From contig NC_083587.1 in NCBI RefSeq assembly GCF_027579695.1, positions 36,921,232 through 36,985,231 on the forward strand: a stretch of 64,000 nucleotides of DNA, written 5' to 3'. The notes below the pieces were generated by a model. It saw nothing but the letters and a program-made list of their open reading frames with translations, made no database searches and was not told the origin of the DNA. The DNA comes from Neoarius graeffei. Taxonomy: Eukaryota; Chordata; Actinopteri; Siluriformes; Ariidae. The translations under genes and the position numbers were made by a program. Positions 24,960 to 46,032 of the stretch are shown piece after piece (position 1 is the stretch's first letter; each line of letters opens with the position of its first letter).

Positions 24960-25600
24960 AAGAACTGGATAGTACAGTGGTAATGCTTACTGACTACGAT
25001 GCAGGAGATCGGGGTTCGAATCCCAGTCGGGGCAAAACATCATCCAGTAAGGGTCCTTAGGCAAGACCCCTCATGATATATCAGCCTACCTCAGGAATGA
25101 GTGAAGACATAACTGATAGTCATACCGGCTCAGACGTCGCCCGGGTCAACAAGGTCTGTGTCAGTTGCTAGGGAACCAGGGCAAACTGATGAGAAATGGG
25201 CTACTGGAACAAGACATCGGTGGACGAGGACAGAAAATACGGATTTGCTGGAATGCTACTATACAAGCAATCCCAGAGAGATACATGCATCGAATGTGGG
25301 ACCATTGGATACTTCGAAACCCACAATCAAGGCTAACAAAGAAACAGCTATTAACCCAGTGTTAATAAGTGTTCATTATTAATGAAATACAACGATGCTA
25401 CGGCAAGGGGGAGCCAGGAAGACAGGTCAGCGGGGAGATGTCATCATCATCATCCCCACAACCAGAGATTGGGTACCAAGCCCCAACAGCTAACAGCCTC
25501 AACACAAGAACTGCTGACCTGAGAAGGAAGATTGTGACCCAACTGGAAACCTGGAGCCCCCGACGAATACCGAAGCTGAGTTTAATAACAATTAAAAGCA
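24960..25600 (+). pseudogene. Non-LTR-retroelement-like remnant with a tRNA-like 5' head
   Basis: A tRNA-like start with box-B-like GGTTCGAATCC (about 25013) is followed by broken coding sequence: ATNG.LLEQDIGGRGQK, then YMHRMWDHWILRNPQSRLTK and KQL, later GKGEPGRQVSGEMSSSS and LRRKIVTQLETWSPRRIPKL. I recall closely similar wording in translated fish retroelements but cannot name the clade. Several stops and shifts. Confidence 0.5.
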
Positions 25601-26221
25601 TTCATAATGGGAAAGGGTATTTAGTAGAAAATCACACAAAGTGTTGTTCATCAGTAAAAACAATATGAAATCTATAAATATTTTAATTGTAATACTGAAC
25701 TTTAACCCTGACCTGCATAAATAAACATAGCATCACTGTTTGACTGAAAATGAAATTATTAAAATGTAATTACTGTTTGTAAACAAATAATTAGCAATAA
25801 GTACTGAATAGCCATTTGAATGAAAACAAATATGTGGGCTCTGATTTGGTTAAAATATAAATTTATTTTGGCTAGTTTATTTAACTGAAGCCTTCTAATG
25901 TTACAGCCTGAGAAGAAAAATGATGAGGTATGATACCCTGAATCAGGCAAGATGTGATAATCCAATATCGTTTGTAAAATTTGATGAAAGACATAACATT
26001 TTCAACATACCATTCATTTCTGGAATTTACTTTCATTCCTCAAACTAGTTCAGAGCCCTGGCTAACCCAGGTTAATCTTTGCACTTCTTCTAGCAAACAA
26101 AATCATAATATGCATTTAATTCCACAAAGCACACAGTTTTAAATAATACTACTAATCATAATCCAGTACAAAGAATATCAGAAGTACGTGGTATAAAATT
26201 AAGACAACTGGCAATACAGCA
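25601..26221. other. Intronic sequence without recognised element
   Basis: AT-rich, nothing recognised. Confidence 0.5.
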
Positions 26222-26335
26222 CTGCGATGACCTGGCGACTTGTCCAGGGTGTACCCCGCCTCTCGCCCGTAGTCAGCTGGGATAGGCTCCAGCTTGCCTG
26301 CAACCCTGTAGAACAGGATAAAGCGGCTACAGATA
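26222..26335 (+). repeat. SINE S1, 5'-truncated 3' third
   Basis: Begins in GCGATGACCTGGCGACTTGT and ends AAGCGGCTACAGATAATGGA, with a (GGAT)n tail instead of GATGAGAT. Confidence 0.9.
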
Positions 26336-26375
26336 ATGGATGGATGGATGGATGGATGGATGGATGGATGGATGG
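26335..26375. repeat. (GGAT)n microsatellite on the SINE tail
   Basis: About ten GGAT units, which probably grew from the SINE's 3' end. Confidence 0.95.
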
Positions 26376-26601
26376 GCAATACAGCATAAACCTACTTAAA
26401 AATACTTTAAAAATGCAAATAGTAACTATGTAGTTTTAGTTTCCTACAAAAAAAAAGTGTCCTACTGCACAAGACTGGTGTCTATCGTTGTCAGATGAAT
26501 GTTTCTGAGAATACAGAAATGGATATAGGTAAAGCTGGTAGTATAATTCTGACATAAACTGTGTAAGTAATGTTTGATTTGTGTCAATAATCTTTGGCTG
26601 C

Positions 26602-26973
26602 GGGCGGCACGGTGGTGTAGTGGTTAGCGCTGTCGCCTCACAGCAAGAAGGTCCGGGTTCGAGCCCCGTGGCTGGCGAGGGCCTTTCTGTGCGGAGTTTG
26701 CATGTTCTCCCCGTGTCCGCGTGGGTTTCCTCCGGGTGCTCCGGTTTCTCCCACAGTCCAAAGACATGCAGGTTAGGTTAACTGGTGACTCTAAATTGAC
26801 CGTAGGTGTGAATGTGAGTGTGAATGGTTGTCTGTGTCTATGTGCAGCCCTGTGATGACCTGGCGACTTGTCCAGGGTGTACCCCGCCTTTCGCCCGTAG
26901 TCAGCTGGGATAGGCTCCAGCTTGCCTGCGACCCTGTAGAACAGGATAAAGCAGCTAGAGATGATGAGATGAG
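26602..26973 (+). repeat. SINE S1, full length, 12-bp target duplication
   Basis: ATCTTTGGCTGC at 26590-26601 and 26974-26985. Confidence 0.96.
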
Positions 26974-26985
26974 ATCTTTGGCTGC

Positions 26986-27895
26986 AGTAATATTAAAAAA
27001 AAAAGTCTCCACCTTCTGCACATGTAAATTTCTTTATTTCTTTACATCTTTTATATCTATTATTTCTGCACACATCAGTGTAATAATATAAGACAACAGT
27101 CTTTTTTTCTAATGCAGTTGCTAGCTAAAGTGCTTCTAATTGGTAAAATGATTTGTCTACCTGCGGGTTGGGAACATGCAATGCACACACCCCTTGTTCC
27201 TATTCTCAGCCTTTAGCTCTGTACATTATTGAATGTACTGCATCTGTTATGCTGTGCATCAGAATGGTAACAAGTCTACCAATCCTGAAATACAGAGAAC
27301 AAATAAACAACAGCAGTGGTGTCTGTGAAAGTGGTACAAGTGCAACACAGAGTGGTAGCGCTGGTTGTCTGTAGTACTGACATTTTTAGCAAAATACACT
27401 CTGTCTGTTGCTTTCATGGCCAGTCATAGATATGGAGAGGTTTTAGAACTAAAGACAAAATAAGACCACTGTCTTTCTCAAAAGATGTGTTTTTGCATTA
27501 AAACACGTTTTCTTTTGACCAACTTAAATGTAGATGTGCTATCTAGGAGTCTGGAGCTGTCAGAAAAGACACCTGCCATTAAATATGACACTGCTGAATT
27601 TAGCACAGCTTGAATATATAGTGTTAAAGATATACAATATGAAATTGTCAAATTTAAATGCTTTAAATGAATATTATGTTCAAAATTTTGATGATTGCAT
27701 TATACTGAAATAAATGCACCCCCTTTATTTTTATTTAATGAGATGACATGGAAGGATCTTTGATATGATTTGTATTCTATAGCCCTTTTCTTTTCTTTCC
27801 TTTTTTTAATCAAAATATTATTGCTTAACTCCTGAGTGGTGCAACATAAAAGTGTATTGTATTATTTGAGAAGGTATTCACCACAGCAGCCCACA
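26986..27895. other. Intronic sequence without recognised element
   Basis: No coding or repeat signature recognised. Confidence 0.5.
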
Positions 27896-28438
27896 TATAG
27901 TATCAGTCAAAAGTTTGGACACTCCTACTCATTCATAATTTTTTCTGTATTTTGACTATTTTTTATACTGTAGAACAATACCGAAGACAGAAAAACTATG
28001 AAATAACATATGGAACATATATGGAATTATGTGGTAAACAAAAAAGTGTTTAAAAATATGTTCCATATTTTAGATTCTTCAAAGTAGCCACCGTTTACCT
28101 TGATGAAGCTTTACACTCTATTGGCATTATCTTCATGAGGTAGTCACCTGGAATGCTTTTCAATTAACAGCTGTTCCTGGTCAAAAGTTAATTAGTGCAA
28201 CTTCTTGAGTTCTTAATGCGTTTGAGATAATCAAACAGTAAACAGTAAATAATAAAAATACAGTAATAGCCCTGTTCGACAACTGTAGTAATCCATATGT
28301 CAAGAACCGCTCAACTAAGTAAAGAGAAATGACATCCATAATTACTTCAAGACATGAAGTGTCTTTTAATTAATAAAAATAAAGAAAAAAAACCCCCACT
28401 GAATTAAAGGTGTGCCCAACCTTTTGACTAGTACTGTA
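27896..28438 (-). mobile_element. Tc1-like element, internally deleted
   Basis: Left TIR ATCAGTCAAAAGTTTGGACA and right inverted TGCCCAACCTTTTGACTAGT with ACTGTA: the AGTCAAAAG-type ends of a widespread fish family. TCTTCAAAGTAGCCACCGTT and nearby sequence are leftover transposase coding region on the minus strand. About 1 kb is missing. Confidence 0.8.
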
Positions 28439-28623
28439 TATTGGCACAGATCACAGGATACTAGACAAATCCCAAAAACATAGGCATATGGCATATGTTA
28501 TAGTCCCAGAGACATGCATCTCAAAGTCAGAATCTCAACAATGACATGAATAATCAAACCTTTTAATTAAGCATGTACTCTATTGACTATCTGGCCTTAC
28601 CACTTTTTCCCCATTTCCCTCAG

Positions 28624-38113
<9,490 letters not shown>

Positions 38114-38357
38114 GCATGTCACCATTATCAAAGCTTGTCTGTTTCTTTTTTCTTTCTCAATGTTTTTTTTTTTAATAATTTGGTGAACCTTCAGAGACTG
38201 ATATATATATATATAAAAGATATCTAGACATGTTTAAAAAGACAAATGAATAAATTAAGAGCACTCTTGCTGTAAGGGTGAGCCCCCTTGCATATTTTTC
38301 CTGATGTACATTTTCTACAGATGCTTAATTGTGATAAGGGTTTTTATGTCTTTTTTG

Positions 38358-38363
38358 AATAAA
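38358..38363 (+). terminator. Candidate polyadenylation signal AATAAA for tmem108
   Basis: Canonical hexamer 245 bp after the tmem108 stop, followed by GT-rich sequence (GTGTGTGTGG) of the kind found downstream of cleavage sites. Confidence 0.5.
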
Positions 38364-38791
38364 AGCAGTGTGTGTGTGGTTTCTGTGGTGTTCAAGTGGC
38401 TTGGAATATAAAGCAATGCAATGTATGCTGTAAAGATGTGTGTGGTCTTACCCAAAACACTTAAAAACTTAAAGCCTGATGAACTTGAATTGCCTGTGTG
38501 TGTGCAGGGATGCAAAAGCAGATGGCAGTTGGTATGTGCCTGGGTTCAGGGAGGTAATTAAACCTTGTGTTATCAGTGGAAGACATGTAGTAGTTTCGTT
38601 TGTCATGAGATTGAGGACATTTTTAGTTTTTGCCCTTATGAGTCACCAGCGCAGGGACTATTTGAAAAGTCTATAGTCCTGTTGTAGACAGCACTGTGTT
38701 TCTGTGTCCAGTTGCATGTGGCATTTGTGTGTGTGTGTGTCTGTGTACATGATAGATTAGGGATCATATTGTATGTTACATCATCTCTTAA

Positions 38792-39160
38792 GGCGGCATG
38801 GTGGTGTAGTGGTTAGCGCTGTCGCCTCACAGCAAGAAGGTCCGGGTTCGAGCCCCGTGGCCGGCGAGGGCCTTTCTGTGTGGAGTTTGCATGTTCTCCC
38901 CGTGTCCGCGTGGGTTTCCTCCGGGTGCTCCGGTTTCCCCCACAGTCCAAAGACATGCAGGTTAGGTTAACTGGTGACTCTAAATTGACCGTAGGTGTGA
39001 ATGTGAGTGTGAATGGTTGTCTGTGTCTATGTGTCAGCCCTGTGATGACCTGGCGACTTGTCCAGGGTGTACCCCGCCTTTCGCCCATAGTCAGCTGGGA
39101 TAGGCTCCAGCTTGCCTGCGACCCTGTAGAACAGGATAAAGCGGCTAGAGATGATATGAG
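38792..39160 (+). repeat. SINE S1, full length, in the tmem108 3' UTR or just beyond
   Basis: 12-bp target duplication ATCATCTCTTAA at 38780-38791 and 39161-39172. Confidence 0.96.
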
Positions 39161-40376
39161 ATCATCTCTTAATTAAACATGGATGCCAGTGTTTGAAGTT
39201 GTTCCTACAAATCTCTGCAATTTTTAACACATGATAATATTATCTGGCTTTGTTAAGCTTAACGGTGTTGGGCAATTTTGTATCATTACATGCTTAGCGT
39301 ATTCTTTCTGTTGAGCCATTACACTTTTTTTTTTAATACAGTGGCACTTTTATGAGCTCAGAAAGTGGTGGTAGATGCGTCTCAGATCCCTCATGACAAA
39401 AAAAGCAGTTGTTTTTAAAAAGGATGGGAAAGCTTTAAAGTGTGTGGAAGGAAGAAGCCCTTTTTTGTCTGTGTCTGTCTTTCTGCCTTTAAAATTGTTT
39501 TATTGTGAGCATTGAGGTTTGTCCTATCTTGGACTGCATTATTTTCTGCTGAAAGAATAAGACCAAAAGTTGTCACTCTGTAGTTCTCTGGTGTTTATTG
39601 CTGTATTGTACAATTTTTTGGATGATTATGAGTATAAAACACTGGATGTAATAGAGTAAAAGTATTAGAATAAATGATTAAATCAGAGAAAATATTTTAT
39701 ACTGCAATATTTACTTTGAGCATATGTATGAACATATTGTTATTCAGTCAATCTTTCAGTAAATGTATTACATATTGAGTCAGCTCAGTAACAGTTTCTG
39801 TTGTCATGTACTGATTTTATTGTGTGTGTTTATCTTTTTTTATCTTTTATCATCCTGTTATTTTTATTTTACATTTAGGAAGGATATGTAGGAGGGATAT
39901 TGGGTTTACTGCTGAATGCTTTACAAAGTTATTCGAAGAGGGAATCACATTTTCGACTTATTTTGTATTGTAGCATATACACTGTACTTTTTACTGCTGA
40001 GCAATAAAAGGAAAAATAGTTTATGGCGTTTTGTGTCTCATTTCTGTCCCAAGAGTCATAGCCATTTTCTTATGCATTTGAAATATATACTATTAACCAC
40101 GCTAAAAAACTAGCTTTAACCTCAGATACTGTATCTGATTGCACGTTGCAGAGAGTCTAATAGTTTTTGTACGGCATTCTTGCCATAAGTTTCAGTTTCA
40201 GCAGTTTTAGAACCAATTTACAACCTGGAATTGCAACTCCAAATCAGAAAAAGTTGAGACGGTAAGTTGGAATTAAAATTAAAACCCAAAACAATGATTT
40301 GTAAATAATTTTTAATCTAGATTGCAGTCAAAACAATACAACAGCACATCAATTGATGTTTTACCTCATTATTATT

Positions 40377-40852
40377 ATTATCTCATCTCATTATCTCTAG
40401 CTGGGTGGCACGGTGGTGTAGTGGTTAGCGCTGTCGCCTCACAGCAAGAAGGTCCTGGGTTCGAGCCCCGGGGCCGGCGAGGGCCTTTCTGTGTGGAGTT
40501 TGCATGTTCTCCCCGTGTCCGCGTGGGTTTCCTCCGGGTGCTCCGGTTTCCCCCACAGTCCAAAGACATGCAGGTTAGGTTAACTGGTGACTCTAAATTG
40601 AGCGTAGGTGTGAATGTGGGTGTGAATGGTTGTCTGTGTCTATGTGTCAGCCCTGTGATGACCTGGCGACTTGTCCAGGGTGTACCCCGCCTTTCGCCCA
40701 TAGTCAGCTGGGATAGGCTCCAGCTTGCCTGCGACCCTGTAGAAGGATAAAGCGGCTAGAGATAATGAGATGAGATTATCTCTAGCTGCTTTATCCTTCT
40801 ACAGGGTCGCAGGCAAGCTGGAGCCTATCCCACTACACCACCGTGCCGCCCC
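40377..40852 (-). repeat. SINE S1, internally deleted, split by another SINE
   Basis: The inverted tail ATCTCATCTCATTATCTCTAGCT is interrupted by 40403-40775, then continues TGCTTTATCCTTCTACAGGG to GCCTATCCC. It jumps directly to the inverted head ACTACACCACCGTGCCGCCC. About 290 bp of the middle are missing. (TTA)n flanks on both sides. Confidence 0.88.
40403..40775 (+). repeat. SINE S1, full length, inserted in the tail of an opposite-strand SINE
   Basis: 12-bp target duplication TTATCTCTAGCT at 40391-40402 and 40776-40787, lying in the older minus-strand SINE. Confidence 0.96.
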
Positions 40853-41039
40853 ATTATTATTATTATCAAAATAAACAGGTATTTCAATTCTGATTCTTAT
40901 AACATTTTTTTTTTAAAAGATGGGAAGGTAAAGCATTTACCACTTTGTCATGTTGCCATTCCTCCCCACAACACTTACGTAAAAGATGTTTAGGGACTGA
41001 AGACACCAAGTGATGAAGCGTTTCAGGTGTTATTTTGTC

Positions 41040-42200
41040 CCATTCTTCCCGTAAACAGGTTTTAAGGTGTGCAACATTTCAAAATGTTTCAAAGTTTGCC
41101 ACACATTCTCTATTTGGGACAGAGGGGACAGGCACCCTCTTCTTCCATAGCCATTCCGTTGTAATATGTGCAGAATGTGGTTTTACATTGTCTTGTTGAA
41201 ATCTCCTTGGAAAAGATGACAACTTGAAGGCAACATATGTTGCTCCAAACCCTCAGTGTACTTTTCTGCATTAACGCTGCCAGCACAGAAGTGTAAATTA
41301 CCTTTCCCAAGGGTACTGACACAACCCCATACCATGACAGACCCTGGCTTTTGGACTTGTTGCTGGTAACCGTCTGGATGGTCCTTTTCGTCTTTGGTCC
41401 AGAGCACATGGCATCCATTTCTTCCAGAAAAGATGTGGAATACTGAAAACCATTCAAGGAATCTAGATGAAATTCATTGCATAAAGGGCAAGGGCGCAAG
41501 CCTAATCTGAACACCTGTGATCTCCAATCCCTCAGACGGCACTGCATCAAGAACCATCATTCATCTAAAGCTGATATAACCACATGGGTTTGGAATTACT
41601 CTGTCAAACCTTTGTCATGCACTAGAATATGGAGTTATGTCCACAAATGCCAGTTAAAACTTTACAGTGCAAAAAGGAAGCCTTATGTTCACTGTGTCCT
41701 GAAGCACTGTCAAATTCTCTGGTCTTGGAGGCAACTGGGATGGATCATCACATAGTGGAAATATGTGTATTATGGTAAGATGAATAAATATTGCAGGTCT
41801 TTTTTTGGAAGAATTATACGCTATACACCCATGACCAAAGATGAAAAGGACCATCCAGACTGTTACCAGCAACAAGTCCAAAAGCCAGGGTCTGTCATGG
41901 TATGTCATGTCATGGGTTGTGTCAGTGCCCTTGGGAAAGGTAAGTTACACTTCTGTGATGACAGCATTAATACAGAAAAGTACATTGAGATTTTGGAGCA
42001 ACATATGCTGCCTTCAAGACGACATCTTTTCCAGGGATATTTCAACAAGACAATCTAAAACACATTCTGCACACATTACAAAGGCATGGCTGTGGAAGAA
42101 GAGGGTGCCTGGCCCCAATAGAGAATGTGTGGCGAATTTTGAAAATATGACAACAACGTCCCCATACTGTTGCACACCTTAGCTGTACTGTATCAATACA
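41040..42200. pseudogene. Two head-to-head Tc1-like transposase fragments
   Basis: Minus strand 41183-41407 and plus strand 41819-42058 both encode TKDEKDHPD.YQQQVQKPGS, VMV, LHFC and EQHMLPS.RHLFQ-type sequence. The plus half also has GQGRKPNLNTCDLQSLRRHC (41483 on). Neither has a complete catalytic domain. Confidence 0.8.
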
Positions 42201-42221
42201 TTGCAAATTGCTTTGCATTTT

Positions 42222-42702
42222 GTGGGTGGTAGAAATGGGCAACTGGACTTGCTTGAAAATTCTTGAAAACGTTTCACCTCTTGTCCAAAAGGCTTCCTCA
42301 GTTCTAATAGGGAGTATCAGATATCTGACTGATAGGGAGTATCAGATATTTATCCTCTCCTGGATCAGAATCAGAATTCTGATGACCAGCTCATCTAAGG
42401 TGTCATTGTGTCAACGGGCAATCCTTTGATCACCCTAATGACTCGCCGTTCACACCCAGCCTCCAGTGACCCACACCAACATGATGCCTCAATGACACCT
42501 TAGATGAGCTGGTCATCAGAATTCTGATTCTGATCCAGGAGAGGATAAATATCTGATACTCCCTATTAGTCAGACAGAACTGAGGAAGCCTTTTGGACGA
42601 GACGTGAAACGTTTTCAAGAATTTTCAAGCAAGTCCAGTTGCCCATTTCTACCACCCACAGTTTACTATGACCTGGATGATTGAGAATCTTCACAGACAT
42701 GT
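42222..42702. mobile_element. Inverted Penelope-type terminal pair (foldback), 481 bp, 10-bp target duplication
   Basis: GGGTGGTAGAAATGGGCAAC at the left recurs inverted at the right (GTTGCCCATTTCTACCACCC). The arms (42222-42400, 42483-42662) are nearly identical. TTTGCATTTT flanks both sides (42212-42221, 42703-42712). Each arm carries, read outward, CTGAGGAAGCC...GTGAAACG, wording I associate with fish Penelope-like elements. Confidence 0.75.
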
Positions 42703-43180
42703 TTTGCATTTTATTTCAGTATATAATTATTATTATAATATTATAATACTTAAGTATTAATACTTCATTTAAATATAGTGTGTCACATGCTTTGCAGGAA
42801 CACTGGTATATGACTTACTGATAACACATTGACAGAATTTACAGCCTTATTTGGTGTTTCTAATGTCAATAATGGTACTGTTGACTGTATTTCAATTATT
42901 GCACATCACTATAATAATATAAACACATCAGTATTTATTTGTTTTACCTCATTCCTAGCCCTAAATTGCTCCTATCCCAACTTTTTTTGTGAAATGGGTT
43001 GCAGGCTTGAAATGCAGGAATGGATGTAGATTAACAAATGAAGCTGACCAGACAAAACATGAAATATCTTGGCTTCATACTGTCTGCAATGAAATACAAG
43101 TCAGAGTAAATTTAGAAATCACTGCTTTCTTTTTTTATTTGCTTTTTCCCTACCATCCCAACCTTTTCTGATTTAGGGTT

Positions 43181-43830
43181 AAGTCAAGTCAGTTTATTTG
43201 TACAGCGCTTTTAACAACAGACATTGTCGCAAAGCATCTTAACAGGAAAATAAAGACTTTAAACATGACTAATTGTATCCTTAACAAATTTATTTATTCC
43301 TGATGAGCAAGCCTGAGGTGATGGTGGCAAGGAAATACTCATCTCATCTCATTATCTGTAGCTGCTTTATCCTTCTACAGGGTCGCAGGCGAGCTAGAGC
43401 CTATCCCAGCTGACTACGGGCGAAAGGCGGGGTACACCCTGGACAAGTCGCCAGGTCATCACAGGGCTGACACATAGACACAGACAACCATTCACACTCA
43501 CATTCACACCTACGGTCAATTTAGAGTCACCAGTTAACCTAACCTGCATGTCTTTGGACTGTGGGGGAAACCGGAGCACCCGGAGGAAACCCACACGGAC
43601 ACGGAGAGAACATGCAAACTCCACACAGAAAGGCCCTCGCCGGCCCCGGGGCTCGAACCCAGGACCTTCTTGCTGTGAGGCGACAGCGCTGACCACTACA
43701 CCACCGTGCCGCCCAAGGAAATACTCCCTCAGATTAAATGAAAAAGAAACCTTGAGAGGAACCAGACTCAAAAGGGGACCCATCCTCATCTGGGTGATAA
43801 TAGATAGCATGATTATAAATGACTTACTTG
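43181..43830. repeat. Dispersed repeat (CAAGTCAGTTTATTTGTACAGCGC type), split by a SINE
   Basis: 43181-43340 and 43727-43830 together form the common fish repeat with GCAAGCCTGAGGTGATGGTG, CCTTGAGAGGAACCAGACTC and CATCTGGGTGATAATAGATAG. The halves join when the SINE is removed. Confidence 0.8.
43341..43714 (-). repeat. SINE S1, full length, 12-bp target duplication
   Basis: AAGGAAATACTC at 43329-43340 and 43715-43726. Inserted in the repeat at 43181-43830. Confidence 0.97.
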
Positions 43831-44167
43831 TATAACTATGTCCTATATAGTCACAAGGTACAATTGTGTAACCAAGAAATTCATTATAGTTTTTGCATGA
43901 AGTCTATTTTGTTGAAGTTAATCAACTGTTCATTGATAGAGACTTGAATGCAAAACTGTTCATGACAACTGCAGGTCTAAAGTTATCATAACAGTTGTGG
44001 TCCGCAGCCATCGTTTCAAAACTGTAAGTGTCCAGAGCCATCTTCCAACCAAGTGTGTCTTTCGACTGTCCATATATAGCCATCCTCTACAGGAGCGAAG
44101 TGATGAGACTCCAGCCAGAAGTAGGGCATCAGGATGACCCTGATTGTATTATTGTTACTACTGGGTT

Positions 44168-44168
44168 G

Positions 44169-44202
<34 letters not shown>
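44168..44202. repeat. (TAA)n microsatellite
   Basis: About eleven units. Confidence 0.95.
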
Positions 44203-44203
<1 letters not shown>

Positions 44204-44554
44204 GTCACACTTGCAGTAAAATTACAATGTGTAATATATTCATGTTAATGTACCATAATAATAAATTCTTCTTCTTGGTCTTTTTCTTCTTCTAAATGTG
44301 AATGCATATTCCAATGATACATTTGATTAATCCAATCCATTGGTTGTTGACACACAATGTCTCGGCATGTATTTATTTGGAACGTTAGGCTGATCTGATT
44401 GGAAAAACAGAAAACAATGTGGATTTTCAAAAAAAAATTCCCTTTTTTTCTTGTCATGTTTTGAGTGAACATTGTAATTTTGTGCTTATATGTTCCCTAT
44501 GGAAGCCTGCTTCTGCCACCATAATAAATAGATAATTATAACTTTCTATCTCAG

Positions 44555-44926
44555 GCATCACGGTAGTGTAGTGGTTAGCACTGTCGCCTCACAGCAAGAA
44601 GGTTCTGGGTTCGAGGCCCAGCAGCTGACAAGAGCCTTTCTGTGCAGAGTTTGCATGTTCTCCCCGTGTCTGCGTGGGTTTCCTCCGGGTGCTCCGGTTT
44701 CCCCACAGTCCAAAGACACGCAGGTTAGGTTAATTGGTGGCTCTAAATTGACCGTAGGTGTGAATGTGAGTGTGAATGGTTGTTTGTCTCTGTGTATCAG
44801 CCCTGTGATGACCTGGCAACTTGTCCAGGGTGTACCCCGCCTCTCGCCCATAGCCAGGTGGCAAAGGCTTCAGCTTGCCCGCGACCCTACACAGGATAAG
44901 TGGCTATAGATAATGGATGGATAGAT
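44555..44926 (+). repeat. SINE S1, full length, older copy
   Basis: TTTCTATCTCA lies before the head and is repeated after the tail (ATAGATTTTCTATCTCATAA). Several substitutions (GGCATCACGGTAGTG head, GGTTCGAGGCCC). Confidence 0.93.
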
Positions 44927-45029
44927 TTTCTATCTCATAATAATAAGCTGCCATTTCATAATTATAAATTTCAATGTCGAATAATGACTTAGTATGTCTT
45001 ATTATTTCTTTCTTTCTTTCTTTCCCCCC

Positions 45030-45092
45030 CTCTAATTGTAAAGTGACCTTGGGTGTGAGAAAGGCACTATACAAACTTATTATTATTATTAT
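45030..45092 (+). repeat. Retroelement 3' tail (AATTGTAAAGTGACCTTGGG type)
   Basis: Same tail as 49845-49912, ending in (TTA)n. This is the 3' end of a LINE/SINE group common in fish. Preceded by (TTTC)n. Confidence 0.7.
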
Positions 45093-45359
45093 CCATCCAT
45101 CCATTATCTGTAGCGACTTATCCTGTTCTACAGGCAAGCTGGAGCCTATCCCAGCTGACTGTGGGCGAGAGGCGGGGTACACCCTGGACAAGTCACCAGT
45201 TTATCGCAGGGCTGACAAATAGACACAGACAACCATTCAAACTCACAGTCAATTTAGAGCCACCAATTAGCCTAACCTGCATGCCTTTGGACTGTGGGGG
45301 AACCCAGGACCTTCTTGCTGTGAGGCGATAGCGCTAACCACTACACCACCGTGCTGCCC
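45092..45359 (-). repeat. SINE S1 with internal deletion (cluster member 1)
   Basis: Inverted tail to head, but GGACTGTGGGGGAACCCAGG joins directly to ACCTTCTTGCTGTGAGG, skipping about 90 bp of the head half. Shares this junction with 45360-45646. Confidence 0.92.
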
Positions 45360-45646
45360 CCTCATCATCTCTAGCCATTTTATCCTGTTCTACAGGGTCG
45401 CAGGCAAGCTGGAGCCTATCCCAGCTGACTACGGGCGAAAGGCGGGGTACACCCTGGACAAGTCGCCAGGTCATCACAGGGCTGACACAGAGACACAGAC
45501 AACCATTCACACTCACATTCACACCTACGGTCAATTTAGAGTCACCAATTAGCTTAACCTGCATGCCTTTGGACTGTGGGGGAACCCAGGACCTTCTTGC
45601 TGTGAGGCGACAGCACTAACCACTACACCACCGTGCTGCCCCCTCA
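45360..45646 (-). repeat. SINE S1 with the same internal deletion (cluster member 2)
   Basis: Same deletion junction and the same CTGCCCCCTCATCATCTC linker as its neighbour. This indicates duplication of one copy rather than two insertions. Confidence 0.92.
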
Positions 45647-46008
45647 TCATCTCATCATCTCTAGCCGCTTTATCCTGTTCTACAGGGTCGCAGGCAAGCT
45701 GGAGCCCATCCCAGCTGACTACAGGCGAAAGGCGGGGTACACCCTGGACAAGTCGCCAGGTCATCACAGGGCTGACACACAGACACAGACAACCATTCAC
45801 ACCTACGGTCAATTTAGAGTCACCAGTTAACCTAACCTGCATGTCTTTGGACTGTGGGGGAAACCGGAGCACCCGGAGGAAACCCACGCGGACACGGGGA
45901 GAACATGCAAACTCCGCACAGAAAGGCCCTCGCCGGCCACAGGGCTCGAACCCGGACCTTCTTGCTGTGAGGCGACAGCGCTAACCACTACACCACCGTG
46001 CCGCCCTG
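45647..46008 (-). repeat. SINE S1, near full length (cluster member 3)
   Basis: Carries the complete head half; a short deletion removes one GTGAATGTGA unit. Confidence 0.93.
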
Positions 46009-46032
46009 TACTGCCCCCTATTATTATTATTT

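Larger units (their letters stand above)
38114..40008 (+). other. tmem108: tmem108 3' UTR (end uncertain)
   Basis: Downstream of the stop there are AATAAA hexamers at 38249-38254, 38358-38363 and 40003-40008. The first two would give a short 3' UTR. The last would give a long one that includes a SINE (38792-39160). Sequence alone cannot decide which is used. Otherwise AT-rich, with no other gene. Confidence 0.5.
40234..43180. mobile_element. Inverted-duplicated Tc1-like element with nested SINEs and a foldback insert
   Basis: The left end CAACTCCAAATCAGAAAAAG and right end CTTTTCTGATTTAGGGTT are inverted. The left part (to about 41437) carries the transposase 3' half on the minus strand. The right part (from about 41438) carries it on the plus strand, starting at the GQGRKP region. 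41040-41400 and 41835-42200 are inverted copies. SINEs (40377-40852) and a second insert (42222-42702) interrupt it. Confidence 0.82.

Noticed and set aside
40322-40750. Open frame of 142 codons with a repeated protein-like sequence seen at several loci
   Set aside because: It is the translation of the S1 SINE. The same frame recurs at every full copy (9932, 24555, 43394 and others).
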